A stretch of DNA of 64,000 nt from Vitis vinifera (Eukaryota > Streptophyta > Magnoliopsida > Vitales > Vitaceae), in NCBI RefSeq assembly GCF_030704535.1, contig NC_081819.1, forward strand, positions 16,774,001 through 16,838,000. The letters run 5' to 3'. Below, in pieces: positions 23,833 to 36,012 of the stretch (within the stretch, counting starts at the first letter, position 1; each line of letters opens with the position of its first letter). Under the pieces are notes generated by a model. That model was not told the DNA's origin. It worked only from the letters and a program-made list of their open reading frames with translations, and made no database searches. Made by a program: the position numbers and the translations under genes.

Positions 23833-26800
23833 ATGGCGTCTCCTCCATTGCAGGTGGAGGATCAGACGGATGAGGATTTTTTCAATCAATTGGTTGATGA
23901 TGAGATTGATTCTACTCGATCTGGCCCTGGTATTGTAGAAGGTGATGATGCGGATGAGGCAAAAGTGTTTAGGAATCCAAGTATTAGTGAAGTCGGTACC
24001 GCGGGAGTCTCGGCTGGAAACGTCGAGTCTGGGGTCAATGTGGAACAGGGTAATGGAGATGGCGCCGTGTCCACATTATCGGATACTGGGGAGGACGCTT
24101 TGGTTACGTCATCAAAATTTGTGACACCCGGTACTGTGATTGAATCTGGTGATGAAGCAGTGGGGGAAGAAAGTTTACCGAGTACTAGCATTGGTGAGAA
24201 TAGCGGGTCTTCGGGAAGAGGTGTTAAAGTGGTACAATGGAGTTCGTTCAACTCAGATTCTCATCTTCAGGGTGGCATCATGTCGTATTCAGATTTTTTT
24301 AATGAATTGGGGGATCGTACAAGAGATCCATTTGATAATGCAGTAAACCAAGAGAGTTCTGGGGCTGAATTCAATAACATGAGCAGTGTTTCAGGAAACC
24401 CAGTTGAGGATTTGAGTTCCTTGAATTCCACACAACATCAAGAAAGCCAAAACTATGGGGTGGCTAGGGAGCAGGCAGTAGATGGGCAGGATTTGAATAG
24501 TAGTCAGCACTGGGAAGAGCTCTATCCAGGGTGGAGATATGATCCAAGGACTGGAGAATGGCATCAGTTAGAAGGTTATGATGCAAATGCTAGTATGAAT
24601 GCTCAGATAGCAGGTGATGGGATTGTTTCAAACCAGAGATCCGATGCTCACTATTTTCAGCAAACCACACAGTCTCTTTCCATCATGGGAAGTGTGGCTG
24701 AAGAATGTACAGGTGGTAGTGTACCTAATTGGAATCAGATTTCACAAGGTAATGTGGAATACCCAGCACACATGGTGTTTGATCCACAGTATCCTGGTTG
24801 GTACTATGACACAATTGCCCTAGAATGGAGGTTGTTAGAGTCTTATAATCCATCTGTAAATCACTCAATGACTGTCAATAATAACCAGCAAAATCAAACT
24901 GGAAGTGTTTTGTCAGGTAATTTCTTCACCAACAAGAGTCATACCATCCATGAGCAAGTTGAAAATTATGGATTGAAAGGCCTCAGTGGTCAAAGCCAAG
25001 TTGCAGATTGGGATGGATCTGCGAGTGATTACTGTCAGCAACAGAAGAATATTTGGCAATCTGAGACAGTTTCTGAGAGTGATGCAATTGTTTTTACTGC
25101 AAAACAGCAAATGCAGAATCTCTATGGTTCACAATTTCATGTGAACAATTTTTCTAATCAACAAACAGGTTCAAAATCCTTGGGGATAGGTGCTTCATAC
25201 GAACAAACAAGTCATGGTTTTGATGGCACTAATGAGGTTTCAGGGTTTCAAAGCTTTACTCCTGGTGAAAACCTTTCTCGACACCATAATCAGACGAATA
25301 TGGATCTAAGCCAACAGATGCAATTTTCTCCTGCTTACTTTGATGGACAAAAATCAGTAAATTTACCACAGCAGCCACATCAGAGTGACACACAGTTCTC
25401 TTATGCTCCCAAAGAGCGTTGGTCATCTGCTGGACGACCTCCACATCCATTGGTTACTTTTGGGTTTGGTGGAAAACTCCTAGTTATGAAAGATAACGGT
25501 TCTTTTCTAACAAACTCTTCATATGGACACCAGGTTAGGCTTTGCCTTTTCTGGTTTCCGTTGACTTCTAATTTGTAGTTTTTTTTATCGAATAAGTTCC
25601 CTTGTCTTTGTGAGGTCAATATCAATGTTTCAATTTAATGTTTATTCATGTGAAGGACTCAGCAGGAGGTGTGGTTAATGTTCTCAACTTGATGGATGTT
25701 GTTGTGGGCAAAAATGATTCTTTGTGCACTGGAACTGGTGGTCGTGATTATTTCCATATATTATCGCATCAATCTTTTCCTGGACCTCTGGTCGGAGGGA
25801 ATGTTGGAAGCAGAGAGTTGAATAAATGGGTTGATGAGAAGATTGCAAAATGTGAATCTTCAAACATGGACTATAGAAAAGGCGAGGTCCTGAGGTTGCT
25901 TTTCTCTTTGCTGAAAATAGCATGCCAGTATTATGGGAAACTCCGTTCTCCCTTTGGCACTGACCAAGCATTGAAGGTAAAATAAGTTTGTATTTTATGT
26001 CAATTCAGTTTTTGTCATCTCTAGCTTGCTATTAATAGGAAGGTAATGGAAGTTGCCATAATGGTGAGCTCATTTCTCAGAAATTATTCTTTTGAAGACC
26101 TCAACTTTACCGGACACCTGTAATGTTTACCTGCCTTTGCAATATGCTGTGAGCCTGTGATTGCTTTATGCTCGTCAGTCTTATGCAGTTATGAGGCACT
26201 AATAATTCTTTCTCACGTTTTAGAGTTGCCTAGAAGAAGCTTCAGTCAGCATTTATCATGGATCTGAAAAGAACATCCATTTTTTTAAGGCAAAACATAT
26301 ATGCTTTAGATTCAATGTTTCATTACTTTAGTATATGGATTGTAGGTTGCAAGTTCTTTGCCATTCTTTTGCTCTTCTCTATTTTGGTTTTGATTAGTGA
26401 GTCTTAATCATCCTCTGGGCTTCTTTCTCTGATTCTTCCTTTATTTTCCTTGTCTTTTCCCATTGAACTTAGGAAAGTGATTCTCCTGAATCTGCTGTAG
26501 CTAAGCTCTTTTCATATGCTAAAAGAAATGGTGTGCAACATAGTGAGTATGGCACTCTTACACGATGCTTGCAGAACTTGCCTTCCGAAGCACAGATTCA
26601 GGTAGATATACATCTGCTACTTAGTCTCTTCCAATATTTCCAGAGGCAATGCCTATTTCTTTTTGAAATTTAAGTACCACCTTTTGTGTTAAATATGCAT
26701 TCTTGCTGCAGGCTACTGCTCTTGAAGTACAGAAGCTTCTTGTCTCTGGTAGAAAAAAGGAGGCTTTAGGATGTGCAATAGAAGGTCAATTATGGGGACC

Positions 26801-29800
26801 TGCACTTGTTCTGGCTGCTCAACTTGGTGATCAGGTTCTCATACAAGCATATTTAATTGTTCTTTCCATTCCTTTACCATATTTGAATTGGCTCAATCCT
26901 GATCTAGCAGAGGAATTCATTCCTTGGATGTCAAACCTGATTTCAATTTTTATGCTGACACTCTCTTGTTTCCTTTAATTTCATGCAGTTTTATGGTGAT
27001 ACCGTGAAGCAAATGGCACTTCAGCAGTTAGTTGCAGGATCACCTTTGCGGACGTTGTGCCTGTTAATTGCAGGGCAGCCAGCAGATGTCTTTTCCAATA
27101 CTGCAAATATATCTCAACAGTCTGGCCAGGTGATATATTAACTCAAGTACTGTCTACTAAAGGTTATTTCTTTCTATAGATAAGAAAGTAAATATGCTTC
27201 ATATGTATTGTGATGCTATTTTTCTTATCTACAATTTATATTATGATTAGAGAAAAAAATGTAATAAGAACCATTTGCATGTGTGGTATCAGTTAGTTGT
27301 GAAATGATTCTTCTAAAATTTTCTTTGGCATTCCTTTGCTTGAGCAAGTCTATTGAGTTTTTGTTTTAATGGCCTGCAGATATGGGCTGGGGCAAACAGT
27401 ATGCTAGATGAATGGGAAGAGAATTTGGCCATAATAACTGCTAACAGAACAAAAGATGATGAGCTTGTTATTATTCATCTTGGTGATTGCCTATGGAAGG
27501 AGAGGGGTGAGGTATATGCTCTATGGTTTCTTTACACTTGAGTTGTCTCCTGTTCTTTTTCTCCAAAAGGTGTCAGTCCTCCTCGGCATTGCCCTTACAG
27601 ATAACTATTGTACAGATTGCTGCTGCCCACATCTGTTACTTAGTTGCTGAAGCAAACTTTGAGTCATATTCAGACAGTGCAAGACTATGTCTTATTGGTG
27701 CAGATCATTGGAAATTCCCCCGAACATATGCTAGTCCAGAGGCTATTCAGGTGCTCCACCACCCCTTTTGTTCAGCACATGATTCAAAAGTCTGGAGCTT
27801 TTCCATTTGGCTGTCAGGATTTAAATATTGTCCATCTAGTACTTTCCATGACATCTAATTTTAATATTCTGGCATGAGCCTCAAAATGAGTAGCTCATGG
27901 AATTTCATTATTCTACAGCTCCAACACCCTGGAGTTGGTAACCTTATGCATTAGGTTATGAACTAACATATTTTCTCTGTCACTCATTTTTTTGAGACAG
28001 AATATTCCTCACTTGTTAACTTCCTGCCTTCTACGTTATGAATCTTGTTACTGAACTTCTGAATATCTGGACAGAGGACAGAATTCTATGAATATTCAAA
28101 GGTGCTTGGCAATTCTCAGTTTATCCTACTACCTTTTCAGCCTTATAAGATTATTTATGCCCACATGCTGGCTGAAGTGGGAAAAGTTTCAGATTCTTTA
28201 AAGTAAGTACAGTTGAATTCATATTCCATTGATGGTTTTGCTATTTTGTTTAAATTAACATGATATGTTGGCTCAGGTACTGTCAGGCAATTTTGAAATC
28301 TCTAAAAACTGGACGAGCACCTGAAGTGGAAACATGGAAACTGTTAGTATCATCTCTTGACGAGCGGATAAGAACCCATCAGCAGGTATTTCTTTAGCGT
28401 TTGTTCTCTTTGTCAATCCATCCTTTTGTTGTGATTTCTTATGGGGACACCATTCACAGGGTGGTTACTCAACTAATTTGGCTCCAACAAAACTGGTGGG
28501 TAAATTGCTGACTTTATTTGATAGTACTGCTCATCGTGTTGTTGGAGGTCTTCCCCCTCCTGTACCATCAGCATCACATGGCAATGTTCGACGTAGTGAA
28601 CAAGTTAACCAGCCTGGAGGCCCAAGGGTATCGAACAGTCAATCGACGATGGCGATGTCTTCATTAATGCCTTCGGCATCAATGGAACCTATAAGTGACT
28701 GGATGGGTGAGGGCAATCGACTGACAAAGCCTAATAGAAGCATTTCGGAGCCAGACTTTGGAAGAACTCCAAGAAAGGTAGATGTTGATATTCCTTGACA
28801 TTCTGTTTATTTCAATGCGTTGTTGCTATTTGAAAGTGCCATTTCCACTACTGTTGTTTCTTTCTCTACTAAAATATCTATACTCAGGTGGTAAAAGCTA
28901 AACAGCTAATACTAATCCCAGATTAATTCCAATCTGGGATTAGTATATACATAGAGCATCATGATTTAAGAGTTGGGGCTAGAATTTGTCCTTTTGTTAG
29001 GTGAGGCCTCATCTTTATAACACACGGTAAATGTGCATTGATTCTTTTATTTACTAAAAGAACTATAGTTTTATAATAATGGAAAAGAATTATAAAAAAT
29101 ATTGTATTTAGGTTCAATGAATTTATCATAGAGGAAATGTTGCGAAATACCTCACAGTAAAACTTGCTTGTGCTGCAAATTGCTTCTTTCTGGTTTTATG
29201 AACAAACTTAATTTGTCAAAGAAGTTCTTAGTGACCGTTAGGGAAAAATGTATCAATGGAAACACTGGTTTAGTTACCAATTAATGTTGCAAATTCAAAT
29301 CCTAACTAAAATCTCAAAGAAGTAACAAGATAAATTTTGGTGCTAGTCACACCAGTTCTCTTCTAGTGTGCAGCAGCACTATCTTTAATTTAAACAAAAA
29401 TGATAAAGATCACTGAAGAAAAAACAAAAAAAACCGTGCCACTATAATCAATTAACTACTTGATTTACAAAAATAAAAATCATGTACTGCAATTTGAGTG
29501 TCGCTTCTAACCCCCTCTCTCTCTCCCCTTATCCCATCTCAACAAAGCTTTAACCCGAGGTTCCCTATTACTTGAGATTGGATACATGAATCCTTAACAA
29601 TCATGTGTGTTCTTCCTTTACCTCTTTTATTTTTTCTGTTCTTTCTTTTTACCCCTTTTCTCCCTTTTGTTATGTCAATTCCTTCAGTCAAACAACTCTC
29701 CTTACCTTGTATTCGTAAAGCCCTTTGTACTCAAAGTGGTACTCAAACTGTCAAGCACAAATAGTGCTACCTAAAAATTTGAAGGTTTAGGCCACAAAGT

Positions 29801-31112
29801 TGTAGTGAGACTCTAGTTCTTGGCCAATGAGAAGTCCAAGGAGACATTGTGCTGAATTTCTGTGTGTTGAATTCTTAAGGTGTTTTCTAATTTTGTGCTT
29901 TATCAGGTTGATTCATCCAAGGAAGCCTCTCCTGATATAAAAGCATCCAGTTCGGGGGCACCTTCTCGTTTTGGCCGTTTTGGCTCACAAATATTCCAAA
30001 AGACTGTGGGGTTGGTCTTAAGATCCCGCCCTGACCGGCAGGTAGTTTCTTGTGCTAGTTGTTTCTGTAAATAGACTCCCTGTATATAATCATCTTTTTA
30101 CTGGTGATCAAATATTTTATGCTATGTTCTTACTGAAGGCAAAACTAGGTGAGAAGAATAAATTTTATTATGATGAAAAGCTCAAGCGATGGGTTGAGGA
30201 AGGTACTGAACTTCCATCTGAAGAAGCAGCCTTGCCGCCCCCACCACCAACTTCAGTTTTCCAGAACGGAATGCCAGATAGCAGCATGAAAGATGCAGCC
30301 AAAGTTGAAAACTCAGAGAGTAATGGTGGGCCAGAAATCAAAAGCCCAAATTCTTCTGAACGGGGTTCTGGGATCCCACCTATCCCACCCTCTTCAAATC
30401 AGTTCTCTGCTCGTGGGCGCATGGGTGTTCGCTCAAGGTAAGTGCCAGGGATAACTCTCTCTCTCTCTCTCTCTCATCTGGCAATTTATATTGTTCAATG
30501 TTATAAAGCACCTGAAAAGTGGATTTGATTTTTATTTTGTTTCTAAATTTGATTTATGTATTGTATTGCCATTTCCTCAGGTATGTTGACACATTCAACA
30601 AGGGTGGTGGGACAGCAACAAACTTGTTCCAGTCACCTTCAATTCCATCCCCAAAACCTGGAATTGTTTCCAACCCCAAGTTTTTCATCCCCACTCCAAT
30701 AGCCTCGGGAGAAGAAACAATACAAACCACTAGAGAAAGCATTCAAGAAGCCACAGGAACCAATGAAAATCTTTCTAGATCTGTTAAGAACGATGGATTT
30801 GCACCTCCACCAACATCAACATCATCATCAATGGCTATGCAACGGCATCCTAGCATGAATGACATCTTATACAACAGTATGGGAACCACGGCAAAATCCA
30901 ACCCCTCTGTTATTCCTCACTCCCGCCGAACAGCATCATGGAGTGGAACCTTTAGTGATTCTATAAGTCAGTCTATAAGGACTGATGTAAAACCGCTAGG
31001 AGAAGTACTTGGTATGAACCCGTCACAATATCTGCCCAGTAACTCTTCGCCAATGCGGTTTTCAGTGAGTGGCAATAGTATTGGGGATGATCTGCATGAA
31101 GTTGAACTTTGA
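23833..31112 (+). CDS. SEC16: SEC16-like COPII coat assembly scaffold
   Basis: Complete 1400-aa protein. Coding exons: 23833-25533, 25656-25976, 26473-26601, 26712-26834, 26989-27129, 27380-27511, 27616-27750, 28075-28202, 28277-28385, 28460-28777, 29907-30041, 30139-30437, 30581-31112. All introns are GT-AG and all joins keep frame. SEC16 marks ER exit sites and organises the Sec23/24 and Sec13/31 coat with SAR1. The N-terminal third is acidic and S/Q/N-rich and carries two copies of a YPGW-x-YD...EW..LE.Y motif (about residues 231 and 320), typical of plant SEC16. The central conserved domain begins near residue 537 (PPHPLVTFGFGGKL), followed by the helical Sec23-binding region to about residue 970. 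A conserved C-terminal block (FGRFGSQIF, then KNKFYYDEKLKRWVEEG) lies near residues 1095-1150. The tail is P/S-rich. The longest introns are 25977-26472, 27751-28074 and 28778-29906. The start is the first in-frame ATG after the uORF and gives the family N-terminus (MASPP...DEDFF). Length fits the family. Confidence 0.95.
28778..29906 (+). other. Largest SEC16 intron, with a near-perfect hairpin
   Basis: This 1129-base intron holds an inverted repeat: arms 28909-28924 and 28931-28946 (16 bp) around a 6-base loop, with core ACTAATCCCAGATT. The rest is moderately AT-rich, with a CT run near 29515-29525. It contains no second coding frame. The hairpin could be a small foldback repeat or an RNA structure. 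Confidence 0.8.
30455..30475 (+). repeat. CT microsatellite just inside a SEC16 intron
   Basis: A CT run starts 18 bases after the 5' splice site at 30438. Its position next to the donor means length changes could affect recognition of that site, though no effect can be shown from sequence. Confidence 0.9.
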
Positions 31113-31900
31113 GGCATCAGAGCTATTGCTACAACTAGTGTAAAGTCCCAATTTTTGTTCTCTTGTCCGGTCGTCCGTGATATGTTTCTTCATCACATTT
31201 TGCCGCAAGGATTGGTGATGGGGTTGATGCAAATGGGAATGGTTTTTGGGAGAGATTTATATACCCTCAAGACTCAGATTCGGTTTGAATATCTGAGGTA
31301 CAGCCATTCCCTGGTGTTTTTTGAGGATCCTTCTGTCCTTCAAAGTGAAGAGAGCATGTTTTTTTGGTATTGTTGTACAGGTCCATTTGTTGATTTATCA
31401 GACAGCCTTGATGAAGACAGAAGAGGACCTAAAAAGTGAGCACCCCTTCTATACCTTCTCGAGGGAAGAAAAAAAATTGCCTATTGAAATTGCAAAAATA
31501 ATATGTTCCTTCTTGCTTTTTTATGGATCATATTCACAACACAGATGCTCAAAATGAAAGGCTGAAAGTTTTGCATTTTAACTTCTTCCTAGTTGGAATA
31601 TGTACCTAGTTCCCCAAAAGTGGCATTATTTTTGTTCCCCCTTGGTGATTGTCTCTCACTTTTAGAATTATCCTATTGGATAGATATATAGCAATATGGA
31701 GAATTTTTTAGCCCTACTGTGTTTGTCATGAATTACAGGTTGCTTGAAACAGCTATGAGAGCTCTTTCTTATTGTGCCAGCCACTTTCAATTTCAGTCTC
31801 TGTTATCTCCAGTTCTGAAGTTTGTATAACATCATTTGGGACAGTTTCCTAATTCATGATTTTTGCCTGAATTGAAAGGGGAAGGTAAAGCGAAAGTTAC
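31113..31900 (+). other. SEC16 3' UTR, possibly with an intron
   Basis: Sequence after the stop keeps a gene-like base composition. A donor-like site (CTAAAAA|GTGAGC, intron start 31435) and an acceptor-like site (GAATTACAG, ending 31739) would define a 3' UTR intron. If real, it places a junction more than 300 nt after the stop, which could make the mRNA sensitive to nonsense-mediated decay. No clear poly(A) signal was fixed. Confidence 0.4.
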
Positions 31901-32289
31901 AATTTTTAAAGGATAATATTGATATTGTAAAAATTTTATTAAATATAAAAAAATATTTTGTATAAGCTATAAAAAATGGAAAAAAGTAAAATTTTTAAAG
32001 TAATTTTTTTTTTTTAAGTAAAAAGCACATTGAACAAAATTAATCACATTAAAGTTATTCTTTTTTGACTTCTTATGGTGATGACTGATTATTTATCCTT
32101 ACCTAAAAATAACGTGTTACCTTTGACTATTGTCTCTAACACCAATGATTAGTTGGCTCGTAACAGCTTTGAACTTTATAGTTTGACGTTTATACTTAGT
32201 AACGGTTGTGACATTCGATGCACTTAATGTCTTCCGTATTTAGTGCCCGGACAATTTTTATTTGTCTACATCCTAAGATGGACAGATAA
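31901..32289. other. Intergenic DNA
   Basis: AT-rich at first, then mixed. A T run lies at 32007-32016. Nothing coding is seen. Confidence 0.4.
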
Positions 32290-33094
32290 TGATATTTAGT
32301 GGAGGGACACCGATACACTGCAAGCACAGAACAAGAGTCACGCTAGACGAAGGTGAGCATCCCACACATCCCAAATACACTTCTATCTTGGCACAACTGT
32401 TGAAGAAAAACATGCAGTGTATATTGTTGAAGCCTTGCGTCACTGGGGTCCTCGCAGTAGCTAGATGGACGCTCCCTTTCAACTGAAGATGATTCTTACT
32501 TCGATCAACCTGCAAAAGACGTCTGGACAGGTTGTCTGGACACACCCTTCGATGGTTTTGTTAGCCTTCTCTCTGATAATCAATCTCCCATTTTTACTGA
32601 GTAAGAAAGCTTACCTTCTCTCCTCGCATGAGGGTCCTTTTATAGTGTCAAAAGCTCTGTTCCCTTTAATGGTGGGAAGACTTTTTAGCTTGTCATGATG
32701 GCGCTGAGGTAGTGGCAGAGCCATCATTGTCCTGCAGGCGGCTGTCAGAGATCGTGGGGGGGATGACTTGTCGTCGTTCCTGTCCTTTCGCTTTGCAAGC
32801 TGCGGAATGCGGGCTATGACAGGTTGTCTGAAGTGACTTAGTATGGTCCCGTCGAAAGTGCTTCTGGCAATGTAGACCAAGATGACCCACGTTTCGCGGC
32901 CAAGGCTTTTGGGTAAGTTGCTAGCGCTGGGTTCGGACCACATGTCCGGACAAGAGAGGGGCCGTTCGGATAGTGGGTTTGAGAGTGCCGTATGCCCCCC
33001 TGAGGGAATCCGAATAGAGAGTTGATGTGCCACGTGTCCCATGGAGGGGTGTTGTGCGAGGTTGCCACATGGATGTTTGGGGGTAGTCCCTACA
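32290..33094 (-). mobile_element. LTR-like segment in reverse orientation (candidate solo LTR)
   Basis: About 800 bases of markedly higher GC than the surroundings. Read on the minus strand it begins TGTAGGGACTACCCC (right edge 33094) and ends ...AAATATCA (left edge 32290), a TG...CA layout. A TATA-type promoter (ACTATAAAAGG) lies on the minus strand at 32634-32644, where an LTR promoter would be expected. The word CCGGACA or GTCTGGACA recurs through it. No gag or pol adjoins it. The five bases outside each end do not match, so the edges or the solo-LTR reading may be wrong. The 143-aa minus-strand frame inside it has no recognised domain. Confidence 0.45.
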
Positions 33095-35870
33095 TATATG
33101 AAATGTTTTATTCATTTGTAAACAAATCTTAGGCTGAGGGTTTCTTATGGTAGATCTTCGACAAAGACATCTTCGTCCCAACTGTTATTACAAAGCATGA
33201 AATTCATTCTTCTTCCACTTTTATTTATAAATTCTGCGGATCTTAGTGGCCTTTGGATTCGCTATATATATATATATAAGGATCATCATTTAAAAGGTAA
33301 AATTTTCCATTTAAAAAATTTATAAATAAATAATTAAAAATTATTAAGAAGAAAAAAAAAGACTTTAATTAAATTAGCAAAGATTGTGCAACAAATTTTG
33401 GAGAGAATTTAAGGAACAAAAATAATTTTTTTAGTTTAAAAGTAAATGTAGAGGACTGAAGTACTATATTAAATTGTAACAACTAAGATATATTTCTAAA
33501 TATGATTTTGATAAAATTTCCTAATTCTTATAGTTGAATTAATTTCTCTTAACTCATATTGAAACTTTAAAATTTGAACCTCAATTTAAGTAATTAAAAG
33601 CAACTAGGAAATCAAAATTATTTTTAAAGCTCCATCCCTCTACTATCACCACACACCCCTTAAAAATTCTCATAATTTTAATTTCATTATATATGTCCCA
33701 TCGCAAGCTTTTCCATTCAGACCAAATAGAATTTAGGTCACCAAGCTTTACTAGAAAGAAACTCAACTTAAAGCTCCATCATCTTTAATATATTTGAATT
33801 GATTTAATGAAGAGAAATTTATAAAAAAGAACAAAATTCTCATGAAAAATGAATACCTTATTTTTTATATTTTAATCAATTTGAAATATTTCAAATTTTG
33901 TGATTTTTCGAAAAGATATGAAGACTCCTAACTATTCTTATAAAATTCTAGACTCTTTAATAAATCTAACCATGTTTTTTAGAATCATGATACTTAATAT
34001 AAAATTTTTGGAGACATAGATGAAAAATAAAATGGTTCGACTAAGATAGTTTTGAATCACTTGTATATCTCAATGTTCTAGGATATTTTGGCTAAGTATC
34101 CTGATTTCTAATTAATTTTATGTGTTCTTACACTCCAAAAGGAAATTGTAAAATCTGATTTCACTTAATTCCAAGTCCGTTTACATAGGAAAATAATTTG
34201 GTAATTATTAATAGTTTTCAAGAGTATACACTACGACAATTTTGGATTCCAATACTTTTGGTATTATTTGAGTTGTTTTTGGGTTTATAAACTATTTTTA
34301 AAATATTCTATACTCATCGTATAATAGATTTGGAGAGTTTCATAATTTTTAGAGCTTGTTTGATTAGTGAGAAAAATCAAGAAATTGAATAGAATTTCAA
34401 AGTATTCTATTTTGGGAAACTATAAAATTGATTTAGGTTGAGGCTTAGTTGATAGTTCTTTGATGACCATTTGACTTAATTATTAATTCTTAAAGTTTTT
34501 AAGACTCATCAACAAACTCGTTAGCTCAAGTTTTACTTGAATTGGACTTCATTTGCCTAATTTTTTTATTTTTAGAAAATTTACATATTTCCGTTTAGAG
34601 TATAATTTATGTCAAAGTAGTTTAGCAAGACCTTAGGATTTTAATTCCCATTTCTTGACTAAATTTTCAAATCTTGGTATTTATTTAAATGTTCTTTTGT
34701 TAGGGTAAAACCTATAGACAAATTTTGTAATAACTTGGCTGCAAGTTCATGAAATAAATATCTCTTATGTTATATATGTTATTTCTATAATTTTTCTAGA
34801 AGTACGAGGCATATGTCAAATTCTTATTTGATCAAAATGCACATTATTTATGTTGAGTTTACAAAAATGAATATTACTTATCTTCAAAAAATTATTTATT
34901 ATCATACATATATTTACAATGACATTAAATACCTTATTATAATATATCAAATTGTTGGACTATTTGGACATTGATATCTATAGACATGATAACAAGTATA
35001 CACATTAAATACCCTATTATAATATATATGTTATTTCTATAATTTTTCTAGAAGTACGAGGCATATGTCAAATTCTTTGGTATTGTAATTGGAGGTACTG
35101 ACATCCAAAATATCATATAGATGTGGGAGTTCACCATAATCAATTTATTATAGATATGTTTAACCAATGATTACATGTTTTACATCTCATACTTTTTTAA
35201 ATGCTATTATAATTATTTTACGTTAATTTTTATTTACTAAATTTATTACATGATATGTTTTAGAACTATCTTTAATATAAATTAATTATCCTAATACTTG
35301 TGTATTGTAACTATTCATTAGACTTTGTATTCATTCGATAGATTTTAATGTTTTTCAGGTGAAGACTTTTGTGTGTTGATTAAGGTGGTAGACTCGGGTA
35401 TAACCTCTGTTATAAATCCTCCATGAAAGGACATTTTTTCATTCATTCATTTTCATTTTTGTTTCTTAGAGCAAGAGTGTAATTCAAGGTTTTAAGATGA
35501 CTAACATTTTAAAATATCAAGTGGTAAAAATATGAAATATTATTTTAAATATTAATATTAATAATAATTTATTTTTTATATTATTTTCCATTACATTTAT
35601 TATATAAATCCTACTTTTTATTTAGTAATTGCTAAATTTTAGTGTTCATATCGAAATATATCTTAATAAGATAAGTATTAAAAAACTTTTAAGCAATCTA
35701 TAAGATATAAAATCTTATTATTTTATATCTTAATTCAATTACTATAACTTTTTTCCAACGATTTAGATTTCATGGTATATTTTGGGTGTTTTGGAATGTA
35801 ACTATTTTCCTAATTTTTAATTTTTGTATACTAATTTTATAATGATACGTAAAACTTCTAGAAGAAATTA
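33095..35870. other. AT-rich intergenic DNA with a segmental duplication
   Basis: A TA run occurs at 33263-33278. The first ~180 bases after the LTR-like segment keep a mixed base composition and might belong to it. The only clear structure is the direct repeat at 34771-35077, listed separately. No gene is supported; the 61-aa minus-strand frame at 33581-33766 has no features. Confidence 0.45.
34771..35077. repeat. 55-bp perfect direct repeat, offset 252 bases
   Basis: Bases 34771-34825 and 35023-35077 are identical (core TCTAGAAGTACGAGGC). A second shared block lies between them: CATTAAATACC at 34923 recurs at 35003 with the same following ATTATAATATAT apart from one base. Two interleaved repeats suggest serial local duplication. 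Confidence 0.9.
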
Positions 35871-36012
35871 AACCCAGAGAATTTCATTCTCAAATCCCCT
35901 GTAAATTCACAAAATCTTCACTTCTACGCCCCATTTATCATTCAACACAATGGAGTGAACATCCAGGAAAATCAACCCGTCCAAAGCCCTAAACACCCAT
36001 CAACAACCTCCC
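35871..36012 (+). promoter_or_regulatory. Likely 5' leader of the RGG zinc-finger gene
   Basis: Base composition changes sharply from AT-rich to mixed about 140 bases before the ATG. The start at 36013 (CCCATGGATC) is followed at once by the Q-rich N-terminus. No clear TATA box was fixed. Confidence 0.35.

Noticed and set aside
32611..33042. 143-aa minus-strand frame
   Set aside because: It lies within the GC-rich LTR-like segment; no gag, pol or host domain is recognisable.
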